From: Propionivibrio sp.
GTDB taxonomy: Bacteria > Pseudomonadota > Gammaproteobacteria > Burkholderiales > Rhodocyclaceae
NCBI RefSeq assembly: GCF_029255185.1
Contig: NZ_JAPUVO010000090.1
Location: forward strand, 1 to 60,160
Direction: 5' to 3'
Length of the DNA stretch: 60,160 bases
Shown piece after piece: positions 36,935 to 46,564 of this stretch. Made by a program: the position numbers and the translations under genes. Each line of letters opens with the position of its first letter. Position 1 is the stretch's first letter. Under the pieces are notes generated by a model that worked only from the letters and a program-made list of their open reading frames with translations, made no database searches and was not told the DNA's origin.

Positions 36935-37587
36935 TCAAGTCCTGAAAGTAGCGGAACAAAGCGAACACCATCCAGACGCGTTTCAACGTAGCCCTGAGCA
37001 TGACGTTCAATCAGCAGAAGGAATTGATCACCCGCACCCAACGGCAAGAGCATTCTGCCACCAAGCGCAAGTTGCTGCAAAAGCGCCGTGGGAACACACG
37101 ATGCCGCCGCCGCAACGATGATCGTATCAAAAGGCGCAGCTTCAGGAAGCCCGAGTTGCCCATCGGCATATTTCAGGCGAACCTTGAACTGCTGTATCGC
37201 ACGCAAATTGAGCTTGGCCTTGGCCAGCAGCAGTTCGATCCGCTCGACCGCATAAACCTCGTCGGTCAGTTGCGCCAGAACGGCCGCCTGATAGCCGCAG
37301 CCCGCACCGATTTCCAGCGTCTTGCCCAGTTCGCGTCCATCGCGCAGCACCTCGATCATGCGCGCCACGATATAGGGCTGCGATATCGTCTGAGAAAAAC
37401 CGAGCGGCAGCGCTGTATCTTCGTAGGCGCGTGAGGCCAGCGCCTCTTCAACAAAAACGTGACGCGGCACGGCGGCAATGGCCGTCAGTACACGCTCGTC
37501 ACGAATCCCTTGCTCGCGCAGGCGCTCGATCATGCGCCCGCGCGTGCGCTGCGAGGTCATGCCGATACCGGAAACGCTTCGATTCAT
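36931..37587 (-). CDS. pcm: Protein-L-isoaspartate O-methyltransferase
   Basis: A 218-residue methyltransferase. The start at 37587 overlaps the surE stop as ATGA. SAM-binding is shown by [17 protein letters not shown] and the motif [14 protein letters not shown]. An N-terminal signature is [17 protein letters not shown], and [11 protein letters not shown] is the conserved loop of the isoaspartate site. It repairs isoaspartyl residues in aged proteins. Overlaps on both sides (surE and nlpD) point to one transcript. Confidence 0.95.
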   Translation of the reverse strand: MNRSVSGIGMTSQRTRGRMIERLREQGIRDERVLTAIAAVPRHVFVEEALASRAYEDTALPLGFSQTISQPYIVARMIEVLRDGRELGKTLEIGAGCGYQAAVLAQLTDEVYAVERIELLLAKAKLNLRAIQQFKVRLKYADGQLGLPEAAPFDTIIVAAAASCVPTALLQQLALGGRMLLPLGAGDQFLLLIERHAQGYVETRLDGVRFVPLLSGLE

Positions 37588-38327
37588 TGCGCCAGCCAAG
37601 TGCGAATCAGCGGCAGCTGCGCGTTATGCGTCAGGTCAATCTGCAAGGGGGTGATCGAAACCTGATTATTGCTTACCGCAAAAAAATCAGTGCCTTCTCC
37701 GGCATCCTGCGCTTCACCGGCCGCTCCTACCCAATAGACTGTCTCGTTGCGTGGCGTCACGGTGCGCACCACCGCTTCGGCCTTGTGCCGTTTGCCAAGC
37801 CGCGTAACGACCTTGCCGCGCAACTGATCAAAGGGCACATCCGGAACATTGACGTTGAGCAGCACGGGCTCGCGAATTTCCTGGCGCTGAATTAATTGCA
37901 CCATTTCCAGAGTCACGCGCGCCGCCGTTTCGAAATACACGCCGGCCTTGCTGCACAGGGAAACGGCAAGCGACGGAACGCCAAGCAGATAACCTTCGGT
38001 AGCCGCCGCGACGGTACCCGAATAGATCGTGTCATCGCCCATATTGGCGCCGAGATTGATCCCGGAAACAACCATGTCCGGAAGCTCGTCAAGCATCCCG
38101 GTTACCGCCAGATGCACGCAATCGGTCGGCGTCCCGTTCACATGATAATAACCGTTGGGCGTGCGCCTCAAGGACAGCGGACGATCCAGTGTGAGGGAAT
38201 TGCTGGCGCCGCTGCGGTCGCGCTCAGGGGCCACAACGGTAATGTCGGCCACCTGTGCCAGCATACGCGCCAGGCAGTCGATCCCCGGCGAAAAATAGCC
38301 ATCATCGTTGCTGAGCAAAATTCGCAT
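37584..38327 (-). CDS. surE: 5'/3'-nucleotidase SurE
   Basis: A 247-residue phosphatase. The start at 38327 gives the canonical [16 protein letters not shown], with the two metal-binding Asp. Further metal ligands are in [20 protein letters not shown] and in [23 protein letters not shown] and [14 protein letters not shown] are conserved. SurE dephosphorylates nucleoside monophosphates and is needed for stationary-phase survival. It leads the pcm-nlpD-rpoS operon. A terminator hairpin just upstream (38358-38380) isolates it from the PIN-domain gene. Confidence 0.95.
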   Translation of the reverse strand: MRILLSNDDGYFSPGIDCLARMLAQVADITVVAPERDRSGASNSLTLDRPLSLRRTPNGYYHVNGTPTDCVHLAVTGMLDELPDMVVSGINLGANMGDDTIYSGTVAAATEGYLLGVPSLAVSLCSKAGVYFETAARVTLEMVQLIQRQEIREPVLLNVNVPDVPFDQLRGKVVTRLGKRHKAEAVVRTVTPRNETVYWVGAAGEAQDAGEGTDFFAVSNNQVSITPLQIDLTHNAQLPLIRTWLAQ

Positions 38328-38357
38328 ATCAACCCATAAAAAGCGGAAAGAAGGAAC

Positions 38358-38380
38358 AAAAAAACCGGCAGGCTGCCGGC
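38358..38380 (-). terminator. Terminator upstream of surE
   Basis: On the minus strand GCCGGCAGCCTGCCGG is followed by TTTTTTTG. The palindromic stem (CCGGCAG / CTGCCGG) with a U tract is a good rho-independent terminator for transcripts arriving from the PIN-domain gene. surE therefore has its own promoter in the short space after it. Confidence 0.7.
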
Positions 38381-38544
38381 TATTGGGAACGGTGGGCCCG
38401 CGAACGCGAGCGTTTGCCACCCGAAAACCATACCACCACCAAGTCAGTCCAAATTATACGGGTATTCGGAATCCAGTGCGAAAACGAACGGCACTACAAG
38501 CCTTGTGCGTACGAATACACTCTGTGCTGCCGCGAGAAGGTGGG

Positions 38545-38600
38545 GGCGAACGTCCAAATTCAGCGGCGCGCAAAGCGGGTCCGCTGCAATGCAGAGTCAG
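38545..38600. repeat. Possible intergenic repeat intruding into the PIN gene 3' end
   Basis: GGCGCGCAAAGCGGGTCCGC followed by the near-palindrome CTGCAATGCAG encodes the tail SALQRTRFARR of the PIN protein. I recall that this DNA pattern and peptide tail recur at ends of unrelated proteins in Rhodocyclales, which I cannot verify here. Only one copy is inside the window. Confidence 0.3.
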
Positions 38601-39237
38601 GCGCTTGGGGTACGGGCGGTGGAGGTACAAAGGGGTGCCCAGCAGCAATATGCTCAGCCTCTGATTTCTTCAGGTCTTCATAAATTGCACGCAGGTCATA
38701 GCCGAACTTGGCGGCGTGTGCATCTCGAATGGCCCGTACTTCATCGACGATTTCATCATTCACATTTTCTTCTCCAAAAAGTTCTTCCGGGGTGCAAATA
38801 AACGGAAGGAACCAACCAATCTGCTCCAAGTAAGCAGCAATGCCTCTTTGTATCTCCGGGTTTGCGATATGCCGACAGTTCCATGTCAGCAGATAATCCA
38901 CACCATTGACCGTGGCGACCGCAATGTGCAGCGCATCTTCCGCCGCCCGGGGCGGGACGATTCCTTGCCTCACCAACGACTCCGCGATATTGAGTGCCTG
39001 CTCAGTGATTAAGAGCAATGGCACGTCATTTAACACTGCCAACCGCTTTTGGGCGGCATCTGGGTTGCCAGCGCCACACTCACGCAGGACCGACTCTGAC
39101 ACAAACAGTTCGTACTGGTTTCGGGTTTCCCACCACGCCAGAGTAATTTGCTGGTGAGCAGCGCCGATGATGGTCTTGCTGGGGCGAGCCGTCAGGTAGC
39201 TGACGACAGAGGTTTCAACGTAGATTTTGCGCTTCAT
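38560..39237 (-). CDS. PIN-domain protein fused to a short C-terminal module
   Basis: A 225-residue protein. Residues 1-150 are a VapC-like PIN domain: IYVETSVVSYLTARPS (acidic residue in place of the usual Asp), ECGAGNPDAAQKR, and AAEDALHIAVATVNGVDYLL followed by TWNCRHI. Such domains are Mg-dependent RNases. From residue 159, DEIVDEVRAIRDAHAAKFGY resembles a small protein usually encoded as its own gene right after such PIN genes. Here there is no stop between, only an in-frame GTG at 38761-38763, so it is a fusion or a nested start. The last residues SALQRTRFARR appear to be coded by repetitive DNA. No VapB-like antitoxin gene is seen upstream. Confidence 0.75.
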   Translation of the reverse strand: MKRKIYVETSVVSYLTARPSKTIIGAAHQQITLAWWETRNQYELFVSESVLRECGAGNPDAAQKRLAVLNDVPLLLITEQALNIAESLVRQGIVPPRAAEDALHIAVATVNGVDYLLTWNCRHIANPEIQRGIAAYLEQIGWFLPFICTPEELFGEENVNDEIVDEVRAIRDAHAAKFGYDLRAIYEDLKKSEAEHIAAGHPFVPPPPVPQAPDSALQRTRFARR

Positions 39238-39644
39238 AACTGCGGTCCTGGTTCAGAAAACTGTGGTCCGTCCCGAATGGCACTTACTTAATCGATAAGC
39301 ATATAAATGCGGGCTGGCACGATGGCAAGCTTAAGTTGCCAAACCATTGCCACCACCGAAGAGCCAGCCCCCACGCATGTTAGCCGTTCAATGTCATCTC
39401 AACAACAACGAGTTCAACGTTATGTTGTGCGGGGAGGTTTTGGCATGCTTCGCACATTCCAAGCAACTGCCTTAGCCAGGGCCAATGTGGTTTAACGCAC
39501 AGACAAGCAATACAAAGTCGGTGAGCATCAACTCGGAAGTTCTGTTGAGGCCGTTTTTGTTCGGATTGTGCAAGGCCGCACTCATCTGTTGAGAATCCGA
39601 AAACCGCACTCTCTGCTCAGGATACGCTATTGAGGAAATCAACC
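39238..39644. other. Non-coding stretch between PIN gene and diguanylate cyclase
   Basis: About 400 bases with only short open frames, none with a recognisable product. GGGCTGGC (near 39311) and GCCAGCCC (near 39365) form an 8-bp inverted repeat around 40-odd bases of sequence. GAGGAAA just before 39645 is the ribosome-binding site of the cyclase. It may include remains of a decayed gene. Confidence 0.45.
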
Positions 39645-41972
39645 ATGCCTGAAAAGGAAAGCGACACCGTCCGTGTTTACGATATTCACAAGGCGGACGG
39701 CTTCACCGATGTGCAACACCAAGTTGCCTTGCTTAACACCGGAGCTCTGCAGAGCGCGATTTTCAATAGCGCCAATTTCTCCAGTATCGCTACGGATGCA
39801 AAGGGCGTCATCCAGATTTTTAACGTGGGTGCCGAACGCATGCTGGGCTATACGGCTGATGAAGTGACGAACAAGATCACGCCTGCCGATATTTCCGATC
39901 CATATGAAGTGATCGCACGCGCCGAAGCCTTGAGCGTTGAACTCGAAACACCAATTGCACCCGGTTTTGAGGCTTTAGTATTCAAAGCCTCACGCGGTAT
40001 TGAGGACATCTACGAGTTAACCTACATTCGCAAGGATGGCAGCCGCTTCCCGGCGGTGGTCTCGGTCACTGCCCTGCGTGACGCACAAGGTGACATCATC
40101 GGCTACCTGCTGATCGGCACTGACAACACGGCACGCAAGCGGGCTGAAGAGGCGCTGCTCAAGGCAGGGGCATTACAGAGTGCGATTTTCAACAGCGCCA
40201 ATTTTTCAAGCATCGCTACCGACGCCAAGGGGGTCATCCAGATTTTTAACGTGGGTGCCGAACGCATGCTTGGCTACACCGCCGCAGAAGTGATGAACAA
40301 AATTACCCCGGCTGACATTTCCGATCCGCAGGAGGTGATTGCACGGGCCGAAGCCTTGAGCGTCGAACTCGAAACACCCATCACGCCGGGCTTCGAGGCG
40401 CTGGTATTCAAGGCTTCGCGTGGCATCGAGGATATCTACGAATTAACCTACATCCGCAAGGATGGCAGCCGTTTCCCGGCGGTGGTGTCGGTCACGGCCC
40501 TACGCGATGCTCAAGATGAGATCATCGGTTACCTGCTTATCGGAACTGATAACACCGCGCGCAAGCAGGCCGAAGAGGCGCTGCTCAAGGCCGGGGCATT
40601 GCAGAGTGCGATCTTCAACAGCGAAAATTTCTCATGTATCGCCACTGACGCGCGGGGTGTCATTCAGATATTTAATGTTGGCGCAGAACGCATGCTGGGC
40701 TACAAGGCGGCCGATGTGATGAACAAGATCACCCCCGCCGACATATCCGATCCGGAGGAAGTGATCGCGCGTGCCAAGGCCTTGAGCATTGAGCTATTTA
40801 CCTTGATTGCGCCTGGTTTTGAAGCGTTGGTGTTCAAGGCATCGCGTGGTATCGAGGACATTTACGAATTGACTTACATCCGCAAGGATGGTAGCCGATT
40901 CCCTGCGGTGGTGTCGGTCACGGCTCTACGCGATGCCCAAGGCGGAATCCTCGGCTACCTGCTGATCGGCACCGACAATACCGCGCGCAAACGGATCGAG
41001 GCGGAACAACAACTACTTGAGGCAGAGCAGAAGCAGCTCAGTCAGCGCCTGCGCGACCATCATTTCTATACGCGCTCACTGTTTGAATCGAACATTGATG
41101 CACTAATGGCTACCGATCCGCTCGGGATTATCACCGATGTGAACAAACAGATGGAGGCGCTAACCGGTTGCACGCGAGATGAACTGATCGGCGCACCGTT
41201 CAAAAATTACTTCACTGATCCGGAGAGAGCCGAAGCAGGCATCAATCTGGTGCTGAGCGAGAAGAAGCTCACCAACTACGAGCTTACTGCGCGTGACAGG
41301 GACGGCAAGGAAACAGTGGTGTCCTATAACGCGAGAACACTTTATGACCGGGACAGGCGACTGCAAGGTGTGTTCGCCGCCGTGCGTGACATTACAGAGC
41401 GCAAGCACACCGAACAGCAGATTCTCAACCTGGCTTCGCATGATGCATTGACACAACTACCCAATCGACGCCTGCTAGACGATCGTTTGGACCAAACGAT
41501 CGCCAATGGAAAACGTAGTCGCCGGTATAGTGCGCTAATGTTCCTGGATATGGATAACTTCAAACCCGTTAATGATCTGCATGGGCACAACATGGGCGAT
41601 TTGCTGCTGATCGAGGCGGCGCACCGCATTAGCAGTTGTGTGCGTGCGGTCGACACCGTCGCGCGTTTCGGCGGAGATGAGTTTGCCGTAATACTAAGTG
41701 AATTGGATGTGGACAGCACAAAATCGGCTAACCATGCAAACCTTGTCGCTGAAAAAATTCGCGCAATTCTGAACAAGCCATATTTCCTCAAATATCAGCT
41801 TGAAGGCAAAGCAGAAACGACGGTCGAGCATCATTGCACAGCAAGCATCGGCGTGGTGTTGTTCCTCAATCACGCTGCCAGCCAGCATGATCTCTTGAAA
41901 TGGGCTGATACGGCAATGTACGAAGCCAAGGAGGCCGGGCGAAATTCGATTCGATTTTATGAACCCAGATGA
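39645..41972 (+). CDS. Diguanylate cyclase with three tandem near-identical PAS modules
   Basis: A 775-residue cytoplasmic protein; the ATG at 39645 has GAGGAAA upstream. Three PAS/PAC modules of 142 residues each (roughly residues 33-460) are almost the same, each with FNVGAERMLGY and SRGIEDIYELTYIRKDGSRF. A fourth, different PAS follows (about 475-600; FESNIDALMATDPLGIITDV). Then comes a GGDEF domain (about 610-775) with HDALTQLPNRRLLDDR, FLDMDNFKPVNDLHGHNMGD and an intact RFGGDEFAVILSE. It should make c-di-GMP. No membrane segment is seen. The PAS unit is very like the third PAS of the kinase at 10168-12831. Ligand (flavin, heme or none) cannot be told. Confidence 0.92.
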   Translation: MPEKESDTVRVYDIHKADGFTDVQHQVALLNTGALQSAIFNSANFSSIATDAKGVIQIFNVGAERMLGYTADEVTNKITPADISDPYEVIARAEALSVELETPIAPGFEALVFKASRGIEDIYELTYIRKDGSRFPAVVSVTALRDAQGDIIGYLLIGTDNTARKRAEEALLKAGALQSAIFNSANFSSIATDAKGVIQIFNVGAERMLGYTAAEVMNKITPADISDPQEVIARAEALSVELETPITPGFEALVFKASRGIEDIYELTYIRKDGSRFPAVVSVTALRDAQDEIIGYLLIGTDNTARKQAEEALLKAGALQSAIFNSENFSCIATDARGVIQIFNVGAERMLGYKAADVMNKITPADISDPEEVIARAKALSIELFTLIAPGFEALVFKASRGIEDIYELTYIRKDGSRFPAVVSVTALRDAQGGILGYLLIGTDNTARKRIEAEQQLLEAEQKQLSQRLRDHHFYTRSLFESNIDALMATDPLGIITDVNKQMEALTGCTRDELIGAPFKNYFTDPERAEAGINLVLSEKKLTNYELTARDRDGKETVVSYNARTLYDRDRRLQGVFAAVRDITERKHTEQQILNLASHDALTQLPNRRLLDDRLDQTIANGKRSRRYSALMFLDMDNFKPVNDLHGHNMGDLLLIEAAHRISSCVRAVDTVARFGGDEFAVILSELDVDSTKSANHANLVAEKIRAILNKPYFLKYQLEGKAETTVEHHCTASIGVVLFLNHAASQHDLLKWADTAMYEAKEAGRNSIRFYEPR
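39741..41000 (+). repeat. Three tandem 426-bp direct repeats encoding PAS modules
   Basis: Equivalent bases CAGAG occur at 39750, 40176 and 40602, a constant period of 426 bp (142 codons). The copies are highly similar at DNA level with scattered, mostly third-position changes, consistent with duplication in frame followed by some divergence. Confidence 0.9.
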
Positions 41973-42165
41973 CGCGTATCCGACCGGCGTTCCCGGAATG
42001 TTACTTCAGGCCGGTGCAGGTTGACTGATCGCAAAATCAACTGGAGGGATTGCTTCGAGCGATGAGTTTTGAACCGGCATTGGAGAATGCTGTCATTAGA
42101 TGGCAGCTCAGGCAGCCGAATTTGCGGGCCAGCCTGATCTTTCCATCGCGACCCGGAGAACCCCA

Positions 42166-42651
42166 ATGCAAGGCGACAAACAAATCATCGACATCATGAA
42201 CAGCCTGCTGGCTGGAGAGTTGACCGCCGTTGACCAGTATCTGATTCACGGCGAAATGTATTCAGACATGGGCTTCACACATCTGGCAGCGAAGGCACTG
42301 CACGAATCCGCGCACGAGCTACAGCACGCGCGTGCGTTGATCCAGCGCATTCTTTTCCTCGAAGGCACGCCCAATCTGGCCAAGCGCGACGCGCTGAAGA
42401 TCGGCAAAACGGTGCCGAAAATGCTTGAGGCTGATCTCGCCGTCGAATACAAAGTCGTCGGTGATCTGAAAAAAGCCATGGCCGCCTGCGAAAAAGCACA
42501 GGATTACGTGACCCGCGATATGCTTGCCATTCAACTTGAAGACACCGAGATGGACCATGCCTATTTCCTGGAAAAGCAGATCCGCCTGATCGAGCTGATC
42601 GGCCTGCAGAATTATCAACAGAGCCAGATCGGCTCTGGCAACACGGCATAA
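42166..42651 (+). CDS. bfr: Bacterioferritin, ferroxidase-type subunit
   Basis: A 161-residue subunit. The start at 42166 has GGAGA upstream and the normal N-terminus QGDKQIIDIMNSLLAGELTA. Compared with E. coli Bfr the ferroxidase ligands are kept: Glu in AGELTAVDQY, the E-L-Q-H set in ESAHELQHAR, Glu in ADLAVEY, and E-x-x-H in DTEMDHAYF. The heme-ligand Met (position 52) is Leu. It is therefore the iron-oxidising partner without heme binding. A second bfr gene follows 15 bases later with the complementary pattern, so the two probably form mixed 24-mers. Bfd is encoded just after. Confidence 0.93.
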   Translation: MQGDKQIIDIMNSLLAGELTAVDQYLIHGEMYSDMGFTHLAAKALHESAHELQHARALIQRILFLEGTPNLAKRDALKIGKTVPKMLEADLAVEYKVVGDLKKAMAACEKAQDYVTRDMLAIQLEDTEMDHAYFLEKQIRLIELIGLQNYQQSQIGSGNTA

Positions 42652-42666
42652 TTGGTGGGCATCGCG

Positions 42667-43149
42667 ATGAGAGGTGACAAGAAAATCATCGGCGCCTTAA
42701 ACAGGGTGCTGAAAAACGAGCTGACGTCGATCAATCAGTATTTCCTGCATGCCCGCCTATTCCGCCACTGGGGCCTGGAAAAGCTCAACGATTACCAATA
42801 CAGGCAGTCCATCCGTGTCATGAAAGAAGCCGATAAGCTGATCGACCGTATCCTCTTCCTGGAAGGATTACCCAATCTGCAAAATCTTGGCAAACTGCTG
42901 ATTGGCGAACACGTCGTCGAGTGTTTGCAATGCGATCTCATGAACGAGCGTGAGGTGCAGCACCCCGTGCTGGTCGAGACTATCGCCTTATGCGAAGAAC
43001 TGCAGGATTACGTCAGCCGCGACCTGTTGGAAGATCTGCTGGAACACTGCGAGGAAGCGATCGATTGGCTGGAGACACAGCACAGCCTGATCAATCAAGT
43101 CACGCTGCCAAACTATCTTCAGGCCCACATGGAACCGGGTGGCGACTGA
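42667..43149 (+). CDS. bfr: Bacterioferritin, heme-type subunit
   Basis: A 160-residue subunit starting RGDKKIIGALNRVLKNELTS. The heme-ligand Met is present (SIRVMKEADKLIDRI). The ferroxidase set is broken: Glu51 is Val and His54 is Glu, and the EExH pattern near position 127-130 is CEEA. So it should bind heme at the dimer interface but not oxidise iron well by itself. ILFLEGLPNLQNLGKLLIGE is conserved. It is co-transcribed with the ferroxidase subunit. The start at 42667 is preferred over the upstream TTG at 42652. Confidence 0.92.
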   Translation: MRGDKKIIGALNRVLKNELTSINQYFLHARLFRHWGLEKLNDYQYRQSIRVMKEADKLIDRILFLEGLPNLQNLGKLLIGEHVVECLQCDLMNEREVQHPVLVETIALCEELQDYVSRDLLEDLLEHCEEAIDWLETQHSLINQVTLPNYLQAHMEPGGD

Positions 43150-43194
43150 TCAGGCTCACGTCAACTTGCACGCCCCGATTTGTGGAGAATGTCC

Positions 43195-43395
43195 ATGTAT
43201 ATCTGCGTCTGCATGGCCGTTACCGAGCACCAGATTCACGAAGCCGCACGAGGCGGCGCACGCACGCTGAACGACTTGCGGCGCGCCCTGGGCGTGTCCA
43301 GCGAATGCGGCCAATGTGCTGCGTATGCGCGACAGTGCCTGAAAAAAGCGAATGAAGGAACGAATCAGCGCCTCGATTTGATTGATCCCAAATAA
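43195..43395 (+). CDS. bfd: Bacterioferritin-associated ferredoxin Bfd
   Basis: A 66-residue [2Fe-2S] protein. CVC near the N-terminus and SSECGQCAAYARQC give the four-Cys pattern C-x-C...C-x2-C of Bfd. It reduces the heme of bacterioferritin so that stored Fe(III) is released as Fe(II). Its place right behind the heme-type bfr fits this function. GGAGAA precedes the ATG at 43195. Confidence 0.9.
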   Translation: MYICVCMAVTEHQIHEAARGGARTLNDLRRALGVSSECGQCAAYARQCLKKANEGTNQRLDLIDPK

Positions 43396-43427
43396 CCCGC
43401 ACGGCGTCAATATCCTTGATGTAGTTC

Positions 43428-43666
43428 TCACCGCCAAACTTGTCCGTAAAGGTCTTGCGTCCCGGCCTTCTTCACGTCAGCGGCAATCTTTGCCATATTG
43501 TCGTTGTTCAGCTTGCGCTGATATTGACCAGCTTCGCAAGCCGCTTCGACCAGGGCTTTTTGCTACGCCGGCGGCAGGGCATCTGCGGCCCGACGTCGCC
43601 GACCTCAAGGGTTTCGATACGCACATCTTCCTGTGCGTGCAATACACATGCGCGAGTTTTCATCAT
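43428..43666 (-). pseudogene. Fused scraps of an idonate-dehydrogenase-like gene and a TRAP DctP-like gene
   Basis: On the minus strand MKTRACVLHAQEDVRIETLE begins like a zinc alcohol dehydrogenase (L-idonate 5-dehydrogenase type), but after about 30 residues the frame is lost. Another frame then gives ALVEAACEAGQYQRKLNNDN and MAKIAADVKKAGTQ, which fits the C-terminal part of a TRAP-type dicarboxylate-binding protein. It stops at 43428-43430. A large deletion must have joined the two. They lie beside yiaK-, yhcH-, uxuA- and uxuB-like genes, so a transporter and dehydrogenase of the same sugar-acid pathway were probably lost. Confidence 0.6.
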
Positions 43667-43693
43667 TTATCCTTTGAAAAGTCTGTTCATGGT

Positions 43694-44698
43694 TCACAGG
43701 GCTTTGATTCTTGCCCATAGTTCATCGCCGACCGGAATGCCGTTGGCCAGATTGTCCTTGCGGTAGCCCATCGACCGTTCGCCGGGATACAGCACCGGCT
43801 GGTCTGGATCAACACGCGCAGAGCCGTGAATATTTTCGATCGCCTCACTGATTGCCGAAGCCAGATAGTCTTCACCGGCAATTCGCGTAGCATCCAGGGC
43901 GATGAATACCTGCGACAGGCCGTATTCATCGCTTCCCAGCTTGCCAACACCCACAGTTGAACGACCACCGGAAAGCACCGCAGCAATCATGTCCATGACA
44001 ATCGACATCGACGAACCCTTCCAGTAGCCGACAGGCAACACCCGCCAGGTCTTGGCAATCTCTTTCGGATCGCAGGACAGTTGCCCCTGCTCGTCGTAAC
44101 CGCCGGGAACCGGCAGCAGATCGCCACGCATCGCGCTTGACTCCATCTGGCCATAGGAAAACTGAGCCATGGCGATATCGACCACGACATGACCTTCGTG
44201 ACGCGGAACAGCCATGACAAAGGGATTGTTGCCGATGCGCCGGTCACGTGCGCCCCAGGCCGGCATGTTCGGCTGGGTGTTGGTCCAGCAAATACCGACA
44301 CAGCCCGCATCGGCAGCCTGCCAGCCATAACTGCCGCCACGCAGCCAGTGGTTGGTGTTGCTCAGCGCCACACAGCCAATGCCGTTGGCACGGGCAAGTT
44401 CGATGGCCCGGTCCATTGACAGCTTAGCATTGACATTGCCCAGCCCGAGATTGCCGTCCCAGCGCTCGAAGGCACCCATGCCATCGACGCGGGTCGGCTT
44501 GGCTTTCAGATCGATGTAACCCTTATCGATATAGTCAATTACACGTGGAAATCGATTCACCCCGTGCGAATACACACCGTCACAACTAGTCTGGGTCATC
44601 AATTGCGCCGAGAGGTCGGCAGAGCTTTCGTCACAGCCCTTCTTGATCAGAACGCGCTTGAACTCGGCTTTTAATTCTTCAAACTGGATGCGTGGCAT
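43694..44698 (-). CDS. yiaK: YiaK/malate-LDH-type dehydrogenase (2,3-diketo-L-gulonate reductase-like)
   Basis: A 334-residue NAD(P)-dependent oxidoreductase of the LDH2/MDH2 family. The start at 44698 gives PRIQFEELKAEFKRVLI. CDGVYSHGVNRFPRVIDYI holds the catalytic His region, and VALSNTNHWLRGGSYGWQAA and IGNNPFVMAVPR are nucleotide-binding. The family includes YiaK, which reduces 2,3-diketo-L-gulonate. An earlier frame extension reads into a ruined Gfo/Idh gene and is not part of it. No obvious frameshifts. Neighbours (yhcH, uxuA, uxuB) suggest hexuronate or related use; the exact substrate is inferred. Confidence 0.82.
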   Translation of the reverse strand: MPRIQFEELKAEFKRVLIKKGCDESSADLSAQLMTQTSCDGVYSHGVNRFPRVIDYIDKGYIDLKAKPTRVDGMGAFERWDGNLGLGNVNAKLSMDRAIELARANGIGCVALSNTNHWLRGGSYGWQAADAGCVGICWTNTQPNMPAWGARDRRIGNNPFVMAVPRHEGHVVVDIAMAQFSYGQMESSAMRGDLLPVPGGYDEQGQLSCDPKEIAKTWRVLPVGYWKGSSMSIVMDMIAAVLSGGRSTVGVGKLGSDEYGLSQVFIALDATRIAGEDYLASAISEAIENIHGSARVDPDQPVLYPGERSMGYRKDNLANGIPVGDELWARIKAL

Positions 44699-44946
44699 GA
44701 GTTGCTCCTTGATTAATTGCCGATCGTCGATGTACACCGCATCGATCGCCTGATCGGCCAGCAGTTGTTCAGTCGTATCAAAGGCACTGGCCACCCTGTG
44801 GCGTTGCGCAAAGGCGCGGGTCATTGAAGGATCGGGATGGTCACGGCGTCGAACGAAGAGTCACGCGCCTTGTAGAAACCAGGCCCGCTCTTCACTTCGG
44901 CGACTGTGCCGCAGCCGATCATTCCCCAGCGAATGGTCTTCTTCAT
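44699..44946 (-). pseudogene. Gfo/Idh/MocA oxidoreductase remnant
   Basis: The ATG at 44944-44946 begins KKTIRWGMIGCGTVAEVKSG, a typical Gfo/Idh NAD-binding N-terminus. It stops after about 40 residues at 44823. A second frame continues AFAQRHRVASAFDTTEQLLA and DQAIDAVYI, the next part of the same Rossmann domain. The gene then breaks off just before yiaK. About 240 of the expected 330 or so codons are gone. Confidence 0.75.
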
Positions 44947-44948
44947 CG

Positions 44949-45431
44949 TTAATGGCTTTCCGAGAGCAGCGAAGCGCGCACCTTGATCACCACCTTGCGC
45001 ACCGATGCCGGCTGCTCAACAACACATCCCGGGCGATGCACGTCACTCGGAAAAAACACCACAAAACTACCCGGCGTCATGATCAAGGTCGACTCGCTTT
45101 CCATCCCGGCATAAAAGAGAAGGTCGCGCGACTCGAGCAGGTTTTCCAGAATTACGTTGTTACCGGTCTCCGAGGCAAAGCCCATCCTCTCGTTACCGTT
45201 GCACGAATACTGCACGTCGATGTACTGGCGATGCACCTCGGCGCGAGTCTCGGCGAAGGGTTTAGTGGTCGCGTCGAAGACCTGAACATAGATGTCCTTG
45301 CCCTGAAGATCATAGTTACCCACCGGCAAGGCGGAAAAATCGGTGTCCTTGAGGTGTTGCACAGCCGTCTTGAGTGGCTTGGGAAGCCAGGCAAAGCCCG
45401 ACTCCAGATCGTTTACATGTCCGAAAATCAT
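44949..45431 (-). CDS. YhcH/YjgK/YiaL family (DUF386) protein
   Basis: A 160-residue cupin-like protein. The start at 45431 gives MIFGHVNDLESGFAWLP. Conserved are QGKDIYVQVFDATTK, AEVHRQYIDVQYSCNGNERM and GSFVVFFPSDVHRPGC, with His/Glu residues suited to metal binding. Members act in sialic acid, gulonate or uronate catabolism, perhaps as anomerase or epimerase. It lies 23 bases after uxuA on the same strand, so it is part of that operon. The precise reaction is not known. Confidence 0.88.
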   Translation of the reverse strand: MIFGHVNDLESGFAWLPKPLKTAVQHLKDTDFSALPVGNYDLQGKDIYVQVFDATTKPFAETRAEVHRQYIDVQYSCNGNERMGFASETGNNVILENLLESRDLLFYAGMESESTLIMTPGSFVVFFPSDVHRPGCVVEQPASVRKVVIKVRASLLSESH

Positions 45432-45454
45432 TCTGCTTTTCTCCTGAAATCTGA

Positions 45455-46522
<1,068 letters not shown>

Positions 46523-46564
46523 TTACTTGGGCTCCTTGTGCAGAGTATCAGGGCTACAACCGGG

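Noticed and set aside
39307-39495. 62-codon plus-strand frame in front of the diguanylate cyclase
   Set aside because: No ribosome-binding site, no recognisable domain, odd composition; not supported as a gene.
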